NCBI RefSeq assembly: GCF_001187725.1
Contig: NZ_LGIQ01000001.1
Location: forward strand, 1-64,000
Length of the DNA stretch: 64,000 nt
From: Brevibacillus reuszeri
GTDB lineage: Bacteria; Bacillota; Bacilli; Brevibacillales; Brevibacillaceae
Direction of reading: 5' to 3'
The notes under the pieces are model-generated. The model was not told the origin of the DNA. It did no database searches and worked only from the letters and a program-made list of their open reading frames with translations. Positions 20,229-29,553 of this stretch are shown here, one piece after another. Positions within the stretch are counted from its first letter, which is position 1, and the number at the start of each line of letters is the position of its first letter. A program made the translations under genes and the position numbers.

Positions 20229-21157
20229 AAATTGGCGTAGTAATGGGCGGTATTTCCTCGGAGCGTGAGGTTTCTCTGTGGACAGGTCAAGAGATGATCA
20301 AATATTTGGATCGCGGTCGCTATGAGGTGGTTCCGATCGTGATCGAGGAGCGAACGGATTTAATCACGCAGGTTCAGCAGGCAGGCATCGACTTTGCACT
20401 ACTTGCGCTGCATGGCCAATTTGGAGAGGACGGCACGGTGCAGGGTGTGCTGGAGACACTGGGCATTCCCTATTCAGGAAGTGGGGTCCTAGCGAGCAGT
20501 CTTTGCATGAATAAGCAGCTGTCCAAGGTTCTGCTCAAAGCAGCGGGCGTGCATACACCTGCAGGTTTATGCTGGCAGGGGATGGACGACTATGATCCGC
20601 AGGCGGTAGAGCAGCTGGGCTACCCGGTTATTGTGAAGCCGAATACAGGGGGATCAAGTATCGGTGTTCAGCCCGTTCAAAATGAGAAGGAGCTGCTCCC
20701 GGCTGTTCAGGAAGCATTTGACTTGGGTGAGGAGATATTGATTGAACCCTATATAAAAGGAACAGAGCTGACTTGCCCGATTATGGATGGAGAGGCACTG
20801 CCGATTATCGGTATTCGCTCCGCGCATTCAGAGTGGTTCGATTTCAAAGCGAAGTACGAGGTGGGCGGTGCTGAGGAGAAGGTCATTCAGCTTCCTCCCT
20901 TGATAGAGAAGCGCGTAAACGAGGCAGCACTTACCAGCTACCGACAGCTGCAATGCAAGGTCTATGCAAGGGTCGATGTGATCTTGTATCAGGATATCCC
21001 TTATGTACTGGAAGTGAACACCTTACCGGGAATGACCGCGGGCAGCCTGTTTCCAAAGAGCGCAGCTGCAGCAGGGATGACTTATTCGCAGCTGCTGGAC
21101 CGTGTTATTGCCAGCTCGCTTCATGAGCGGATGCAAGAATGGGAAGCAGGAAAATAG
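20225..21157 (+). CDS. ddl: D-alanine--D-alanine ligase
   Basis: A 310-residue ATP-grasp ligase that joins two D-alanines for the peptidoglycan stem peptide. Motifs: MGGISSEREVS at the N-terminus, LHGQFGEDGTVQGVLE, IPYSGSG, VKPNTGGSSIGV and the Mg-binding end YVLEVNTLPGMTAGSLFPKSAAAAG. GTG start overlaps ddlR (GTGA), so the two are translationally coupled. The length and the SxG motif are those of a chromosomal Ddl; I see no sign of a D-Ala-D-Lac variant. Confidence 0.95.
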   Translation: MKIGVVMGGISSEREVSLWTGQEMIKYLDRGRYEVVPIVIEERTDLITQVQQAGIDFALLALHGQFGEDGTVQGVLETLGIPYSGSGVLASSLCMNKQLSKVLLKAAGVHTPAGLCWQGMDDYDPQAVEQLGYPVIVKPNTGGSSIGVQPVQNEKELLPAVQEAFDLGEEILIEPYIKGTELTCPIMDGEALPIIGIRSAHSEWFDFKAKYEVGGAEEKVIQLPPLIEKRVNEAALTSYRQLQCKVYARVDVILYQDIPYVLEVNTLPGMTAGSLFPKSAAAAGMTYSQLLDRVIASSLHERMQEWEAGK

Positions 21158-21256
21158 GCAGGGAGTTATTTTGGTAATACCCATCAGCTCGATGGGCTAG
21201 AATCTCGATTTGGCTGGAGAGCATATATTTCATACGGAGTTTGGCCGCTAAAGTGC

Positions 21257-21303
21257 AAAGCCGACATCGCCTTTTTATTCGAGGCAGGATGTCGGCTTTT
21301 TTG
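21257..21303 (+). terminator. Terminator of the ddlR-ddl operon
   Basis: AAAGCCGACATC (21257-21268) pairs with GATGTCGGCTTT (21288-21299), followed by TTTT. The remaining bases up to 21462 hold no gene. Confidence 0.88.
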
Positions 21304-21462
21304 AACGTATAAGAATTGATAAGCGCGATGCTTATCTCCTCCTTGTGCATGCCTCGATCTATGGATGGAGCAAACCTGTCAACCTGTGGATGGTCTTAAT
21401 TACTTCCGCATTCGGCTACACTGATGAGGAACGCTGGAAAAAGGAAGAGGAGAGGTAGCAAC

Positions 21463-21915
21463 ATGACCAGTTATCTCATCATTGTGGTTATTGTCGTCTT
21501 ATTGTCTTTACGAGAGAAAGAAATTCGTCCATCGAGATTATGGATTACACCGCTATTGTTCATCTATTTAGCCTTTTCAAGCATGAAACAAATGGATCTA
21601 TCTGTAGGGAGCCTCCTGCTTTATTTGATCTGCCTAGCTGTCGGTCTTGGAGTTGGAGCATGGAGAGGCAAGCTGGAAAAAGTACGACTCAACTCTGCTA
21701 CGGGGAAAGTGACCTCGCAAGGCTCCGTTGCTGGTGTCGTCCTTTTCCTTGCAGTTATGCTGCTGCGCTTGCTTGTGGGCAACTGGGGAGCACACCACGC
21801 TTTGGTTTTTCTAAGCACCTCGCTATTGTTTATTCCGCTCGGAAGCGTCATCAGCCGTCGTTATATTATTTACCTAAAGTACAGGCAACTGGTTGAGGGC
21901 AGAGCAGTAAAATAG
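21463..21915 (+). CDS. CcdC-like membrane protein (DUF1453)
   Basis: A 150-residue protein with four hydrophobic segments and the motif SLREKEIRPSRLWITPLLF, typical of CcdC/DUF1453 proteins. In Bacillus subtilis CcdC sits near cytochrome c maturation genes, but this family is broader and its role is unclear. Start ATG 21463 behind AGAGGAGAGG. It precedes a histidine kinase by 44 bases and may form an operon with the two-component pair. Confidence 0.8.
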   Translation: MTSYLIIVVIVVLLSLREKEIRPSRLWITPLLFIYLAFSSMKQMDLSVGSLLLYLICLAVGLGVGAWRGKLEKVRLNSATGKVTSQGSVAGVVLFLAVMLLRLLVGNWGAHHALVFLSTSLLFIPLGSVISRRYIIYLKYRQLVEGRAVK

Positions 21916-21959
21916 GCTGAGCCTATCCTTCCAGTACAATGAAGACATGAGGATCATTT

Positions 21960-23195
21960 ATGCAGATCAAACAGCAGCTCGCAAAATTACGGCAATTTGT
22001 GCTTAATCGTGGTCGAACAGTTATTTTTAGCTTATTGTTACTGTACAACTTTATCGGAACATCAAACACAGCGTCATGGCAGGAATGGACGGTAGGGCTT
22101 TTGGTTGGCTGCGCCTATTTGGCTCTGTTGTGGCTACCTGATTATTTACGGGGGACACGCGCTCGCAGTGCTGCTGTGATTGGAACCTGGATGCTGACGG
22201 TTTTTTATTGGGTGATGTTTCATGCGTGGTGGACGGTCGCTGCGCTTATTTTTTACCTTGTAGGCTATTCGGCACTACGGCTGCCGATACAATTGTCTAT
22301 TCTGTTGACAGGCGCTATGATCACAGCAGATGCTGCTATCTTCTTGCTGCTAAAAGGACAGCCGGACATTCTTCTGGTCTATTCGATCGCACATGCAGCC
22401 ACATATGTATTGTTCTGGGGAGTGAGACTGAAGCGGGAAGCAGCTGAGGCAAGGAAAAGACACTACGAAGAATTACGGGAAGTACATGCTGAATTAGAGC
22501 AAGCCCATAAAGAACTCCAACAGACGCACCAAGAATTGGAGGAAGCGACCGTTCGCTTGCTCCGCTTCGCTGTTCTGGAGGAGCGAAGCCGGATTTCCCG
22601 AGATCTTCACGATAGCATCGGACATGGCTTAACTTCCGTTATCGTTCAGCTTCAGGCGCTGCCTTATATTATGAAAACGGATGCTGCGGAAGCGGATCTC
22701 TCGTTAAAAACCGTCCTTGACGTTGCCAGACGTTGCTTGCAAGATGTACGTCAGGTTGTTCACCAGATGGCGGCTGACGAAGCAGGGCTTGGCTTGGTAG
22801 CCTTGCAAAGCTTGGTAAAGCAAGTTCAAGAGCATGGCGACTTAGACCTTACATTCATTGTGGATAGACCGGTAAGCAAGTGGCATCCGGACGTTTCCGA
22901 GTCGTTATACCGGATTCTTCAGGAAGCGCTCACCAATGTCATCCGTCATGCCCATGCTTCTCGCGTCGATGTAGTGGTTTCTGAAAGCGATGGGGAATTG
23001 ACGATGATCGTGGTTGATGACGGGGTATGGTCCGACAGGAGACAGATTTTGCCTGGTTTTGGCCTTTCGAGCATGAAGGCGAGAAGCCAGAGAGTAGGGG
23101 GAGTATTACAGATTCACCCGGTAACTCCCCATGGCTTACGGCTTGTGGTGAAGATACCGCTACATGATGGAGATGGACAAACGGAAGGGAAGTGA
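21960..23195 (+). CDS. Sensor histidine kinase, HisKA_3 (NarL/DesK-like) type
   Basis: A 411-residue membrane kinase. The first 155 residues form five or six membrane helices with almost no extracytoplasmic loop, then a coiled coil (about 160-200), the phospho-acceptor region EERSRISRDLHDSIGHGL (His about 217), and an HATPase domain (EALTNVIRHAHASRVDVVV, VDDG, GFGLSSMKARSQRVGG). The absence of a sensory loop suggests sensing within the membrane. It overlaps the response regulator gene by four bases. Confidence 0.92.
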   Translation: MQIKQQLAKLRQFVLNRGRTVIFSLLLLYNFIGTSNTASWQEWTVGLLVGCAYLALLWLPDYLRGTRARSAAVIGTWMLTVFYWVMFHAWWTVAALIFYLVGYSALRLPIQLSILLTGAMITADAAIFLLLKGQPDILLVYSIAHAATYVLFWGVRLKREAAEARKRHYEELREVHAELEQAHKELQQTHQELEEATVRLLRFAVLEERSRISRDLHDSIGHGLTSVIVQLQALPYIMKTDAAEADLSLKTVLDVARRCLQDVRQVVHQMAADEAGLGLVALQSLVKQVQEHGDLDLTFIVDRPVSKWHPDVSESLYRILQEALTNVIRHAHASRVDVVVSESDGELTMIVVDDGVWSDRRQILPGFGLSSMKARSQRVGGVLQIHPVTPHGLRLVVKIPLHDGDGQTEGK

Positions 23196-23869
23196 CGGTG
23201 CATTTGATTCGGGTCATTATTGTGGACGATCAGCATTTGGTCCGGCATGGTTTGCGGTTTATGATAAACGCTCAGGAGGACATGGAGGTCGTTGGGGAAG
23301 CAGCGGGCGGACATGAGGCTGTCCAGTTGGCCAAGCGTGTCCTTCCTGATGTTGTGTTGATGGACGTTCAGATGCCAGAGGGTGGCGGGATCGAGGCAAC
23401 CCGGAGCATCATAGCGTCTAATCCGGAATGTAAAGTCATCATTTTGACCACATTTGATCAGGAAGAATATGTGTACGACGGTATTCGTTCGGGAGCTGTA
23501 GGCTATTTACTGAAAGGAGCTGCACCCGAGGAGCTTGTGGATACCGTCCGAGCTGCCTGGAAGGGAGAAGCGATTTTCCGAACCACGGTTGCGGCCAAAG
23601 TGATCGGGCAGATTTTTCACTCGTCCCAAGCGTTGCAGCAGGAAACCGACTTGACTACTGCCGCGCAGCGAATCGAGTCGTTAACAGAACGAGAGCTGGA
23701 AGTGCTGCAGCAGATGGCGTATGGTTTGCGCAACGAAGAAATAGCCAAGAAGCTTTACATCGGCGAAAGCACAGTCAAGACACACGTTCACCGCATTATT
23801 CAGAAGTTCGACGTCGAGGATCGAACGCAGGCAGTCGTGATTGCAATCCGTAATCGAATCGTACATTAG
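23192..23869 (+). CDS. NarL/LuxR family response regulator
   Basis: A 225-residue regulator: receiver domain with acidic pair VDD, phospho-acceptor Asp about 58 in VVLMDVQMPEGGG, Lys in YLLKGA, then a LuxR-type helix-turn-helix (LTERELEVLQQMAYGLRNEEIAKKLYIGESTVKTHVHRIIQKF). GTG start overlaps the kinase stop. Its targets are not obvious; the genes after the terminator run in the other direction. Confidence 0.93.
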   Translation: MTVHLIRVIIVDDQHLVRHGLRFMINAQEDMEVVGEAAGGHEAVQLAKRVLPDVVLMDVQMPEGGGIEATRSIIASNPECKVIILTTFDQEEYVYDGIRSGAVGYLLKGAAPEELVDTVRAAWKGEAIFRTTVAAKVIGQIFHSSQALQQETDLTTAAQRIESLTERELEVLQQMAYGLRNEEIAKKLYIGESTVKTHVHRIIQKFDVEDRTQAVVIAIRNRIVH

Positions 23870-23902
23870 CGGGTACCGATTAAATATTTGTGTAGGGAAT
23901 AC

Positions 23903-23934
23903 AGCTCTCCCCCAATTCCGGGGAGAGCTTATTT
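23903..23934 (+). terminator. Terminator of the two-component operon
   Basis: AGCTCTCCCC (23903-23912) with GGGGAGAGCT (23920-23929), seven-base loop, short T-rich tail. Confidence 0.85.
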
Positions 23935-23995
23935 AGCATGAAAGCAAAGGAACTTTATGAAATTCAGAGCTATCTTTCATCAACGAGTCGGAAGG

Positions 23996-24652
23996 TTAGC
24001 AATCCCCGATGCCAGAGCTACTTTTTTGATAGAACATACAATACACAGGTACATCGCCGACTCGTGTTTCAACGTTTAGTGCAAATCCGAATCTCCGGTA
24101 CAAATTCACATTATCCTCATTTTCTGTGTCCAGTGCAATTCCATGTGAAGTCTTGTCCAACTGAACCGTATGCATCAGGTGATGCAGCAGGGTCTTGCCG
24201 ATTCCCTTTCTCTGGGCCTCTTGTTTTACTCCAATCATGACCAGGTAGTAATGGGTGATTGGGGGAGCAAAGGATCTGGTCACTCGCATGTAGGAATTAA
24301 GCAGGTTCAAAGCTTTGCGTGGCAGTTGAAAAAACAACGGAATGAGCCTTCCGATTAGCAGGAGTCCTCCTACCATCATCTGAAGCTTACCAGCGTGTGG
24401 CTGCTCAACGATGTATGCACCTAACAGATTTTCCTTTTCATAATAGCCCCACACCTCTTCATTCAACATAAAGCTTTTATCAAACAAAAAGGATACAAAA
24501 GCTGTCACGCTGCTACGCGCTTTTTTATCCTGCTCAAAATCACCAAAAACGTGCAGGAACAATGGGTCTCCGGCAAATGACTTGCTCATGAGCGATACGA
24601 ATAAGTGCTTATCCGACTTTGTTAGTTTGGCGATTCGATATGGAGCTCTCAT
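23996..24652 (-). CDS. GNAT family N-acetyltransferase
   Basis: A 218-residue acetyltransferase. The acetyl-CoA binding block is VMIGVKQEAQRKGIGKTLLHHLM followed by IALDTENEDNVNLYRRFGFA. The N-terminal half (KSDKHLFVSLMSKSFAGDPLF) is the donor/acceptor part; the substrate is unknown. Its start overlaps the stop of the upstream membrane protein gene by four bases, so the two are translationally coupled. Confidence 0.9.
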   Translation of the reverse strand: MRAPYRIAKLTKSDKHLFVSLMSKSFAGDPLFLHVFGDFEQDKKARSSVTAFVSFLFDKSFMLNEEVWGYYEKENLLGAYIVEQPHAGKLQMMVGGLLLIGRLIPLFFQLPRKALNLLNSYMRVTRSFAPPITHYYLVMIGVKQEAQRKGIGKTLLHHLMHTVQLDKTSHGIALDTENEDNVNLYRRFGFALNVETRVGDVPVYCMFYQKSSSGIGDC

Positions 24653-25218
24653 ACGTTTGCCCCCGTGTCGTTGTTTGCTTTCGCATAATGATCAACGGCA
24701 AAGCTAAACAACACTTTCAGCATGAATAATAAGCAAGTGATCAGCATGTAGGGCTGTATATTTGGGAGTAGCGGTACCCAACCAAGCCCAATAGATAGGA
24801 GCAATCCAGCAATAAATCGTTGCGATTGCTTCCCGATTAGAGCATTCACTATAAATGCTCCAGCGATTGTATAGGCCCATACCCAGATTGAGTAGCAGAT
24901 ATTTGTATCTAAGAGAAGCGCAACCAAAATGATGTGAAAGTGAATCGAGATGAATACGATTCGATTCGTATTTCGTGCAGCATAGAAGTTGCTGGTTGAG
25001 GAAGTAAAATTGGCTACGCATCCGGAAAAAATATCGAACATGAAAAATAATGCGAGGGAGCTGCGCCAAAGAGGCAAACTGCCTGTGAGCTCAGGGTACA
25101 GAAAGCATAAAGCAGCGGTCAGAAAACCTCCAAAAAGCAGTATGGAAAAAATGGATGCCACACTTTGTTTCTCACCGAACACATCATGCAAAAATGACGG
25201 AATTCTAATTTTTTTCAT
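24649..25218 (-). CDS. Integral membrane protein coupled to the GNAT gene
   Basis: A 189-residue protein with five or six hydrophobic segments (for example SIFSILLFGGFLTAALCFLY, IVFISIHFHIILVALLLD, FIAGLLLSIGLGWVPLLP). I do not recognise a family. The start at 25218 (MKKIRIPSFLHDVFGE) is preferred because GGGGTG lies upstream. It is divergent from a TetR regulator, separated by an AT-rich region. Confidence 0.75.
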   Translation of the reverse strand: MKKIRIPSFLHDVFGEKQSVASIFSILLFGGFLTAALCFLYPELTGSLPLWRSSLALFFMFDIFSGCVANFTSSTSNFYAARNTNRIVFISIHFHIILVALLLDTNICYSIWVWAYTIAGAFIVNALIGKQSQRFIAGLLLSIGLGWVPLLPNIQPYMLITCLLFMLKVLFSFAVDHYAKANNDTGANV

Positions 25219-25401
25219 ACAAGGACACCCCATCGTCAAAGAATGTTTGAGAACATCACTTGAAAATAAAATATGTAGCAAATGTACTAATTTACTATAA
25301 AATTATTATAATTTCTTGTTTGTGAGATATCAACAATATTTTGTACTTTATATATTGAATTACTCTAAAACTTTCTCTACACTACAAATGAGGTGAACAA
25401 T

Positions 25402-25992
25402 ATGAACGGGTTCGAACGGCGAAAGCAAAGTAAAATCGAGCAAATTTACAGCTCTTCTTTTGAATTGTTCTCGAAATACGGTTTTCAAAAGGTAAGCGTG
25501 AATGAAATCGCTCAACATGCGAAAGTATCTCCCGCTACAATCTATAATTACTTCGGAACAAAAGAGCAGCTATATGGCGACATGCTCATGAATTGGATGG
25601 ACAATCAGTTGGAGCAGTATGAGGAGATTCTCGATTCAGCGTGCTCCTTTCCCGAAAAGACGAAGGAAATCATCTTGCTGGAAACCAAAAATTTAGTCAT
25701 TTTGTCAGACAGGTTTCAGGCAGCCCCATTCTCTGAAGTGAGTGGCCTACAGCAAATGCTGGAGAATTATACTGAACAGAAAATCAAACCATTTTTCATG
25801 AGGTTTGTAGCTGCTGGCAAGCAAGATGGGTATATTCGTAAAGATCAAACAGACGAGATATTCATGCTGTACTTCACGATGTACAAAAATGAGCTTGGGC
25901 GTGATTGGGAAGCATCAAATCAAGAGGGAATAACGAAGAATATCGATCATATGATGGAACTGTTTTTCTATGGGGTAGTTGGAGAGAGGTAG
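25402..25992 (+). CDS. TetR family transcriptional regulator
   Basis: A 196-residue regulator with the TetR DNA-binding domain (KIEQIYSSSFELFSKYGFQKVSVNEIAQHAKVSPATIYNYFGTKEQLYGDML) and a variable ligand domain. ATG 25402 is preceded by GAGGTGA with good spacing; an in-frame GTG at 25393 is part of that site. It probably controls the divergent membrane protein/GNAT pair and itself. The 180 bases between are AT-rich with several TATAAT-like elements, but I cannot single out the operator. Confidence 0.9.
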   Translation: MNGFERRKQSKIEQIYSSSFELFSKYGFQKVSVNEIAQHAKVSPATIYNYFGTKEQLYGDMLMNWMDNQLEQYEEILDSACSFPEKTKEIILLETKNLVILSDRFQAAPFSEVSGLQQMLENYTEQKIKPFFMRFVAAGKQDGYIRKDQTDEIFMLYFTMYKNELGRDWEASNQEGITKNIDHMMELFFYGVVGER

Positions 25993-26088
25993 TGCTGTTT
26001 TTTCAATTTGCTTTTGAAGTATATGACATAAGCTGACATATATGAAGCCGTACAATAAGGGGGAGATAAACGAAGGGAGTGGCAAATC

Positions 26089-27000
26089 ATGAAGCCTCTA
26101 AAGGGAAAAATAGCTTTGGTAGCAGGTGCAACGCGTGGAGCGGGTAGGGGGATCGCGATTGAATTAGGTGCGGCAGGGGCCACAGTATATGTGACTGGAC
26201 GCACGACACGAGAACAACGCTCGGAGTACAATCGTCCTGAGACGATTGAAGAAACTGCTGAGCTTGTCAATCGTGCGGGTGGACGTGGGATCGCCGTACA
26301 AGTAGATCATCTGGACGCTAATCAGGTTCAGAATCTCATCGCTCGCATCGAGAAGGAGCAGGAGAGACTGGACATCCTGGTTAACGATGTGTGGGGCGGT
26401 GAATATTTGACACAGTGGAACGTACCTGTATGGGAGCATTCTTTGGACAGGGGGTTTCGTCTGCTCCGGCTTGCGATTGATACGCACATTATTACAAGCC
26501 ACTATGCCCTACCTTTGTTAACACGAAACAAGAATGGACTGGTTGTAGAGATAACAGATGGAACGGCAGAATACAATGATAAAAACTACCGTCTCTCTCT
26601 GTTCTATGATCTTGCCAAGAATTCCGTGATTCGTATGGCCAAGTCTTTAGCCCATGAGCTTTCACCTTACGAATGCACCGCTGTTGCGTTGACTCCGGGC
26701 TGGATGCGTTCGGAAATCATGCTTGAGCATTTTGGGGTGCAGGAAGAAAATTGGCGAGACGCTACGGTGAAGGAGCCTCATTTTATCATCTCGGAATCTC
26801 CCCGCTATGTAGGAAGAGCCGTTGCCGCGTTAGCAGGTGATCGAGAAGTCGCTAGGTGGAATGGTCACTCCGTTTCCAGTGGTCAGCTCGCCCAAGCATA
26901 TGGCTTTTATGACCTTGACGGCTCACAGCCTGACTCCTGGCGGTATATGGTAGAAGTACAGGATGCAGGCAAGCCTGCGAATGCTTCCGGATATCGTTAG
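26089..27000 (+). CDS. Short-chain dehydrogenase/reductase
   Basis: A 303-residue SDR: cofactor motif GATRGAGRGIA at residues 13-23 followed by TGRTT, suggesting NADP; VNDVWGGEY takes the place of NNAG; catalytic Tyr and Lys lie in FYDLAK; LTPGWMRSE follows the active site. It resembles long-loop SDRs of unknown substrate. Monocistronic, with a terminator at 27064. Confidence 0.9.
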   Translation: MKPLKGKIALVAGATRGAGRGIAIELGAAGATVYVTGRTTREQRSEYNRPETIEETAELVNRAGGRGIAVQVDHLDANQVQNLIARIEKEQERLDILVNDVWGGEYLTQWNVPVWEHSLDRGFRLLRLAIDTHIITSHYALPLLTRNKNGLVVEITDGTAEYNDKNYRLSLFYDLAKNSVIRMAKSLAHELSPYECTAVALTPGWMRSEIMLEHFGVQEENWRDATVKEPHFIISESPRYVGRAVAALAGDREVARWNGHSVSSGQLAQAYGFYDLDGSQPDSWRYMVEVQDAGKPANASGYR

Positions 27001-27063
27001 CACGCGACAGCATAGTAACACTTTTGAGGATGTAAATCTCATAAAGAAGTAGTTTACAAAGTA

Positions 27064-27088
27064 GCCGGCCTGAGGGGTCGGCCTTTTT
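27064..27088 (+). terminator. Terminator after the SDR gene
   Basis: GCCGGCC (27064-27070) with GGTCGGC (27076-27082), one G-U pair, followed by CTTTTT. Confidence 0.75.
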
Positions 27089-27142
27089 CGTATGCCTGGA
27101 TGGGTACAAACAAAATCACCCACAAACCCTGCTGGATATAAT

Positions 27143-27232
27143 GTGTAAGAATCGTCAGAAATTGTGTAAAATGACGTGAACGCTTGCTGCAAAGGGCTTT
27201 TCACGTTTTTTTAGGTTGGCATAGTATTTGCA
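27143..27232 (+). promoter_or_regulatory. Sigma-54 (-24/-12) promoter and upstream activator repeats of the gat-type PTS operon
   Basis: TTGGCATAGTATTTGCA (27216-27232) is a near-consensus sigma-54 promoter: GG at 27218-27219 and GC at 27230-27231, twelve bases apart. About 50-75 bases upstream GTGTAA occurs at 27143-27148 and 27164-27169, exactly 21 bases (two helical turns) apart, within similar context; these may bind the LevR-like activator encoded at 31480. Confidence 0.88.
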
Positions 27233-27266
27233 AAAAAGGTAAGGGTAGAGGAGGTGCAACAAAATA

Positions 27267-27749
27267 GTGAGTTTGTCAGAATATATTGGTAAGGACCATA
27301 TCCGCATATTTGAAGAATCAGTGGACCAAGCGGAAGTGTTGCATCAATTGGGAGACATGTTGATTCAGACGGGTGCAGTAAGCATTGAGTATATGGAAGC
27401 AGTATACAAACGGGAGCAAGCTTTTCCTACCGGATTGTATACGGGAGAAGTGAATGTCGCGATCCCGCATGCGGACCCGGAGAACTACGTCAAGCAACCC
27501 ACAATTGCACTCGGTGTGGTACGAAAAGGAGTAGCGTTTCGTAACATGGCTGACCCAACAGCCGATATTTCGGTTCAATTGGTGTTTTTACTTGCACCGG
27601 AACGGGGAGAAACACAGCTGGTCATTCTGGAACAGATCATGAATCTGATACAAGATCAGGCAAATATGCGACAAATTATGGATGCACAGGGAACAGAAGA
27701 CGTCTGGAACGTACTGGGCCAACTGGTGCAAGTGGAGGAGAAATTATGA
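27267..27749 (+). CDS. gatA: PTS EIIA, galactitol/fructose type
   Basis: A 160-residue soluble EIIA of the PTS_EIIA_2 type; phospho-acceptor His68 in VAIPHAD. It takes phosphate from HPr and passes it to the EIIB encoded next. GTG start behind GAGGAGG. It overlaps the EIIB gene by four bases. It is the first gene of an EIIA-EIIB-EIIC operon under a sigma-54 promoter; the substrate is a polyol or hexose derivative by family, not known. Confidence 0.92.
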   Translation: MSLSEYIGKDHIRIFEESVDQAEVLHQLGDMLIQTGAVSIEYMEAVYKREQAFPTGLYTGEVNVAIPHADPENYVKQPTIALGVVRKGVAFRNMADPTADISVQLVFLLAPERGETQLVILEQIMNLIQDQANMRQIMDAQGTEDVWNVLGQLVQVEEKL

Positions 27750-28030
27750 ACAAGAAAAAAGTACTTGTGATTTGTGGGACAGGAGTAGCTACATCGACGA
27801 TTGTGATGCAAAAATTGAAAGCGTTTTTACGGGATAAAGACATAGAGGCCACGTTGGAACAATCCAAAGTCAGTGACGTTTTGAACAAAGCGGGCCAATA
27901 TGATCTGATTATTTCCACAACAGCAGTACCGCCTTCTATGGTCGAAAAAGTTATCAATGCTGTGCCTTTATTAACGGGAATCGGGAAAGAGCAAGTGTAT
28001 GATGAAATAGAGGCAAGACTGAAAATGTAA
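27746..28030 (+). CDS. gatB: PTS EIIB, galactitol type
   Basis: A 94-residue EIIB with phospho-acceptor Cys10 in the P-loop-like motif VICGTGVATSTIV, typical of GatB. ATG overlaps the EIIA stop (ATGA). It phosphorylates the sugar bound to the EIIC. Confidence 0.93.
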   Translation: MNKKKVLVICGTGVATSTIVMQKLKAFLRDKDIEATLEQSKVSDVLNKAGQYDLIISTTAVPPSMVEKVINAVPLLTGIGKEQVYDEIEARLKM

Positions 28031-28064
28031 TGTGACTATCTGCCTTATCTTAAGGAGGCTCACT

Positions 28065-29414
28065 ATGGACGTTATCAAATACCTCGTTGACCTTGGCCCT
28101 TCAGTTGTTTTGCCGGTTCTCATCTTTTTGTTTGGGATTATCCTGAAAACGAAGCCAGGTGAGGCCTTCCGTGCAGGCCTTACAGTAGGAATTGGCTTCA
28201 TTGGGATCAACCTTGTGATCGGCTTGCTAATGGGTAGCCTGGGACCTGCCGCACAGGACATGGTTAAAAATTTGGGGATCCAGCTTACGATTATTGATGT
28301 GGGCTGGCCCGCTACATCGGCGATTGCATTCGGCTCAGCAGTAGGTGCGCTTGCGATTCCGATCGGTCTTGCTGTCAACCTGGGGATGCTTGTATTAGGC
28401 TTGACCCGAACACTCAATATCGATTTGTGGAATCTGTGGCATATCGCTTTTACCGGTTCTTTGGTTGCTGTCATGTCCAACAACATTACGCTCGGTATTC
28501 TGACATCAATCGCACACGCAATTATCCTGCTCGTCCTGGCCGACCTGACGTCCAAGCATGTCTCCAGCTACTATGGATATGCGAACATTTCATTTACACA
28601 CGGAACTGCGACACCATACTACTTGATCGCATTGCCACTGGAAAAATTGTTTGACCGTATCCCGGGCTTCCGTAACCTGAAAGCTGACCCTGAGACCATT
28701 CAAAAGCGTCTAGGACTTTTAGGAGAATCGACAGTTCTTGGACTCATTTTAGGTTTTATTATCGCCCTTTTGGCAGGGTGGGACTTGCCCAAAGTTCTTG
28801 ACTTAGGTGTAAAAACAGCAGCGGTTATGCTCATTCTCCCGCGGATGGTGAGCATTTTGATGGAAGGTCTGATGCCGATTTCGGAGGCTGCTGGCGATTT
28901 TGTTCGTAAGCGCTTTCCAGGTCGTGAAGTCCACATCGGAATGGATGCTGCGTTGGCAGTTGGCCATCCAGCTACCATTGCCGCTTCGCTCGTCATGATC
29001 CCGATCGTGTTGGGATTGGCTGTTTTGATGCCAGGTAATAAAGTTCTTCCTTTTGGTGATCTGGCTACCATTCCATTCATTGTCTGCCTCATGGTGCCGA
29101 TTTTCAAAGGGAACGTAATCCGCACAGTAATTGGTGCGACTATATCACTCGCATTCGGTTTGCTTTTAGCGACTTACATTTCACCGCTGTTCACAAAAGC
29201 AGCACAGAACGCAGGCTTCGCATTCCCTGATGGCGCCAGTGCGATTTCATCACTCGTGGACGGTGCTGTTCCGACTACGGCGATCTTCCTTTTTGGCGCA
29301 AAATTAGGCTATGTAGGCATTATTGGAATAGCCATTATTGGTTTGGTCGTTGCTTACCTGGTACAGCGCAAGCATCGGTTGGCCGCCGCTAATACGGCTA
29401 ATAAAGCATTATAA
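28065..29414 (+). CDS. gatC: PTS EIIC, galactitol type
   Basis: A 449-residue permease with ten or more membrane segments and the GatC-type blocks ILKTKPGEAFRAGLTVGIGFIG, DVGWPATSAIAFGS and GMDAALAVGHPATIAASL. ATG 28065 sits behind AAGGAGG. No sugar-phosphate dehydrogenase or aldolase adjoins the operon, which normally would reveal the substrate. Confidence 0.93.
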   Translation: MDVIKYLVDLGPSVVLPVLIFLFGIILKTKPGEAFRAGLTVGIGFIGINLVIGLLMGSLGPAAQDMVKNLGIQLTIIDVGWPATSAIAFGSAVGALAIPIGLAVNLGMLVLGLTRTLNIDLWNLWHIAFTGSLVAVMSNNITLGILTSIAHAIILLVLADLTSKHVSSYYGYANISFTHGTATPYYLIALPLEKLFDRIPGFRNLKADPETIQKRLGLLGESTVLGLILGFIIALLAGWDLPKVLDLGVKTAAVMLILPRMVSILMEGLMPISEAAGDFVRKRFPGREVHIGMDAALAVGHPATIAASLVMIPIVLGLAVLMPGNKVLPFGDLATIPFIVCLMVPIFKGNVIRTVIGATISLAFGLLLATYISPLFTKAAQNAGFAFPDGASAISSLVDGAVPTTAIFLFGAKLGYVGIIGIAIIGLVVAYLVQRKHRLAAANTANKAL

Positions 29415-29428
29415 AGCGCGATTATCAA

Positions 29429-29470
29429 AAACACCCTGCACATCGCCCGAGAGGCCTGTGCAGGGTGTTT
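29429..29470. terminator. Bidirectional terminator between gatC and the EI gene
   Basis: Perfect 14-bp stem AAACACCCTGCACA / TGTGCAGGGTGTTT (29429-29442, 29457-29470). It ends the gat operon and can also serve the convergent EI gene. Confidence 0.9.
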
Positions 29471-29553
29471 CGTTGTGTCATAGAAAGGAGGGTGGAAAAA
29501 CAGCCGTAGCTATGGACTTTCTTCCAAGCACACGGCTACTGCTGTCTTTCGCA

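Noticed and set aside
27176..27195. Possible cre site in GTGAACGCTTGCTGC upstream of the gat operon
   Set aside because: It lacks the TGNAANCG half of the consensus; too weak to report.
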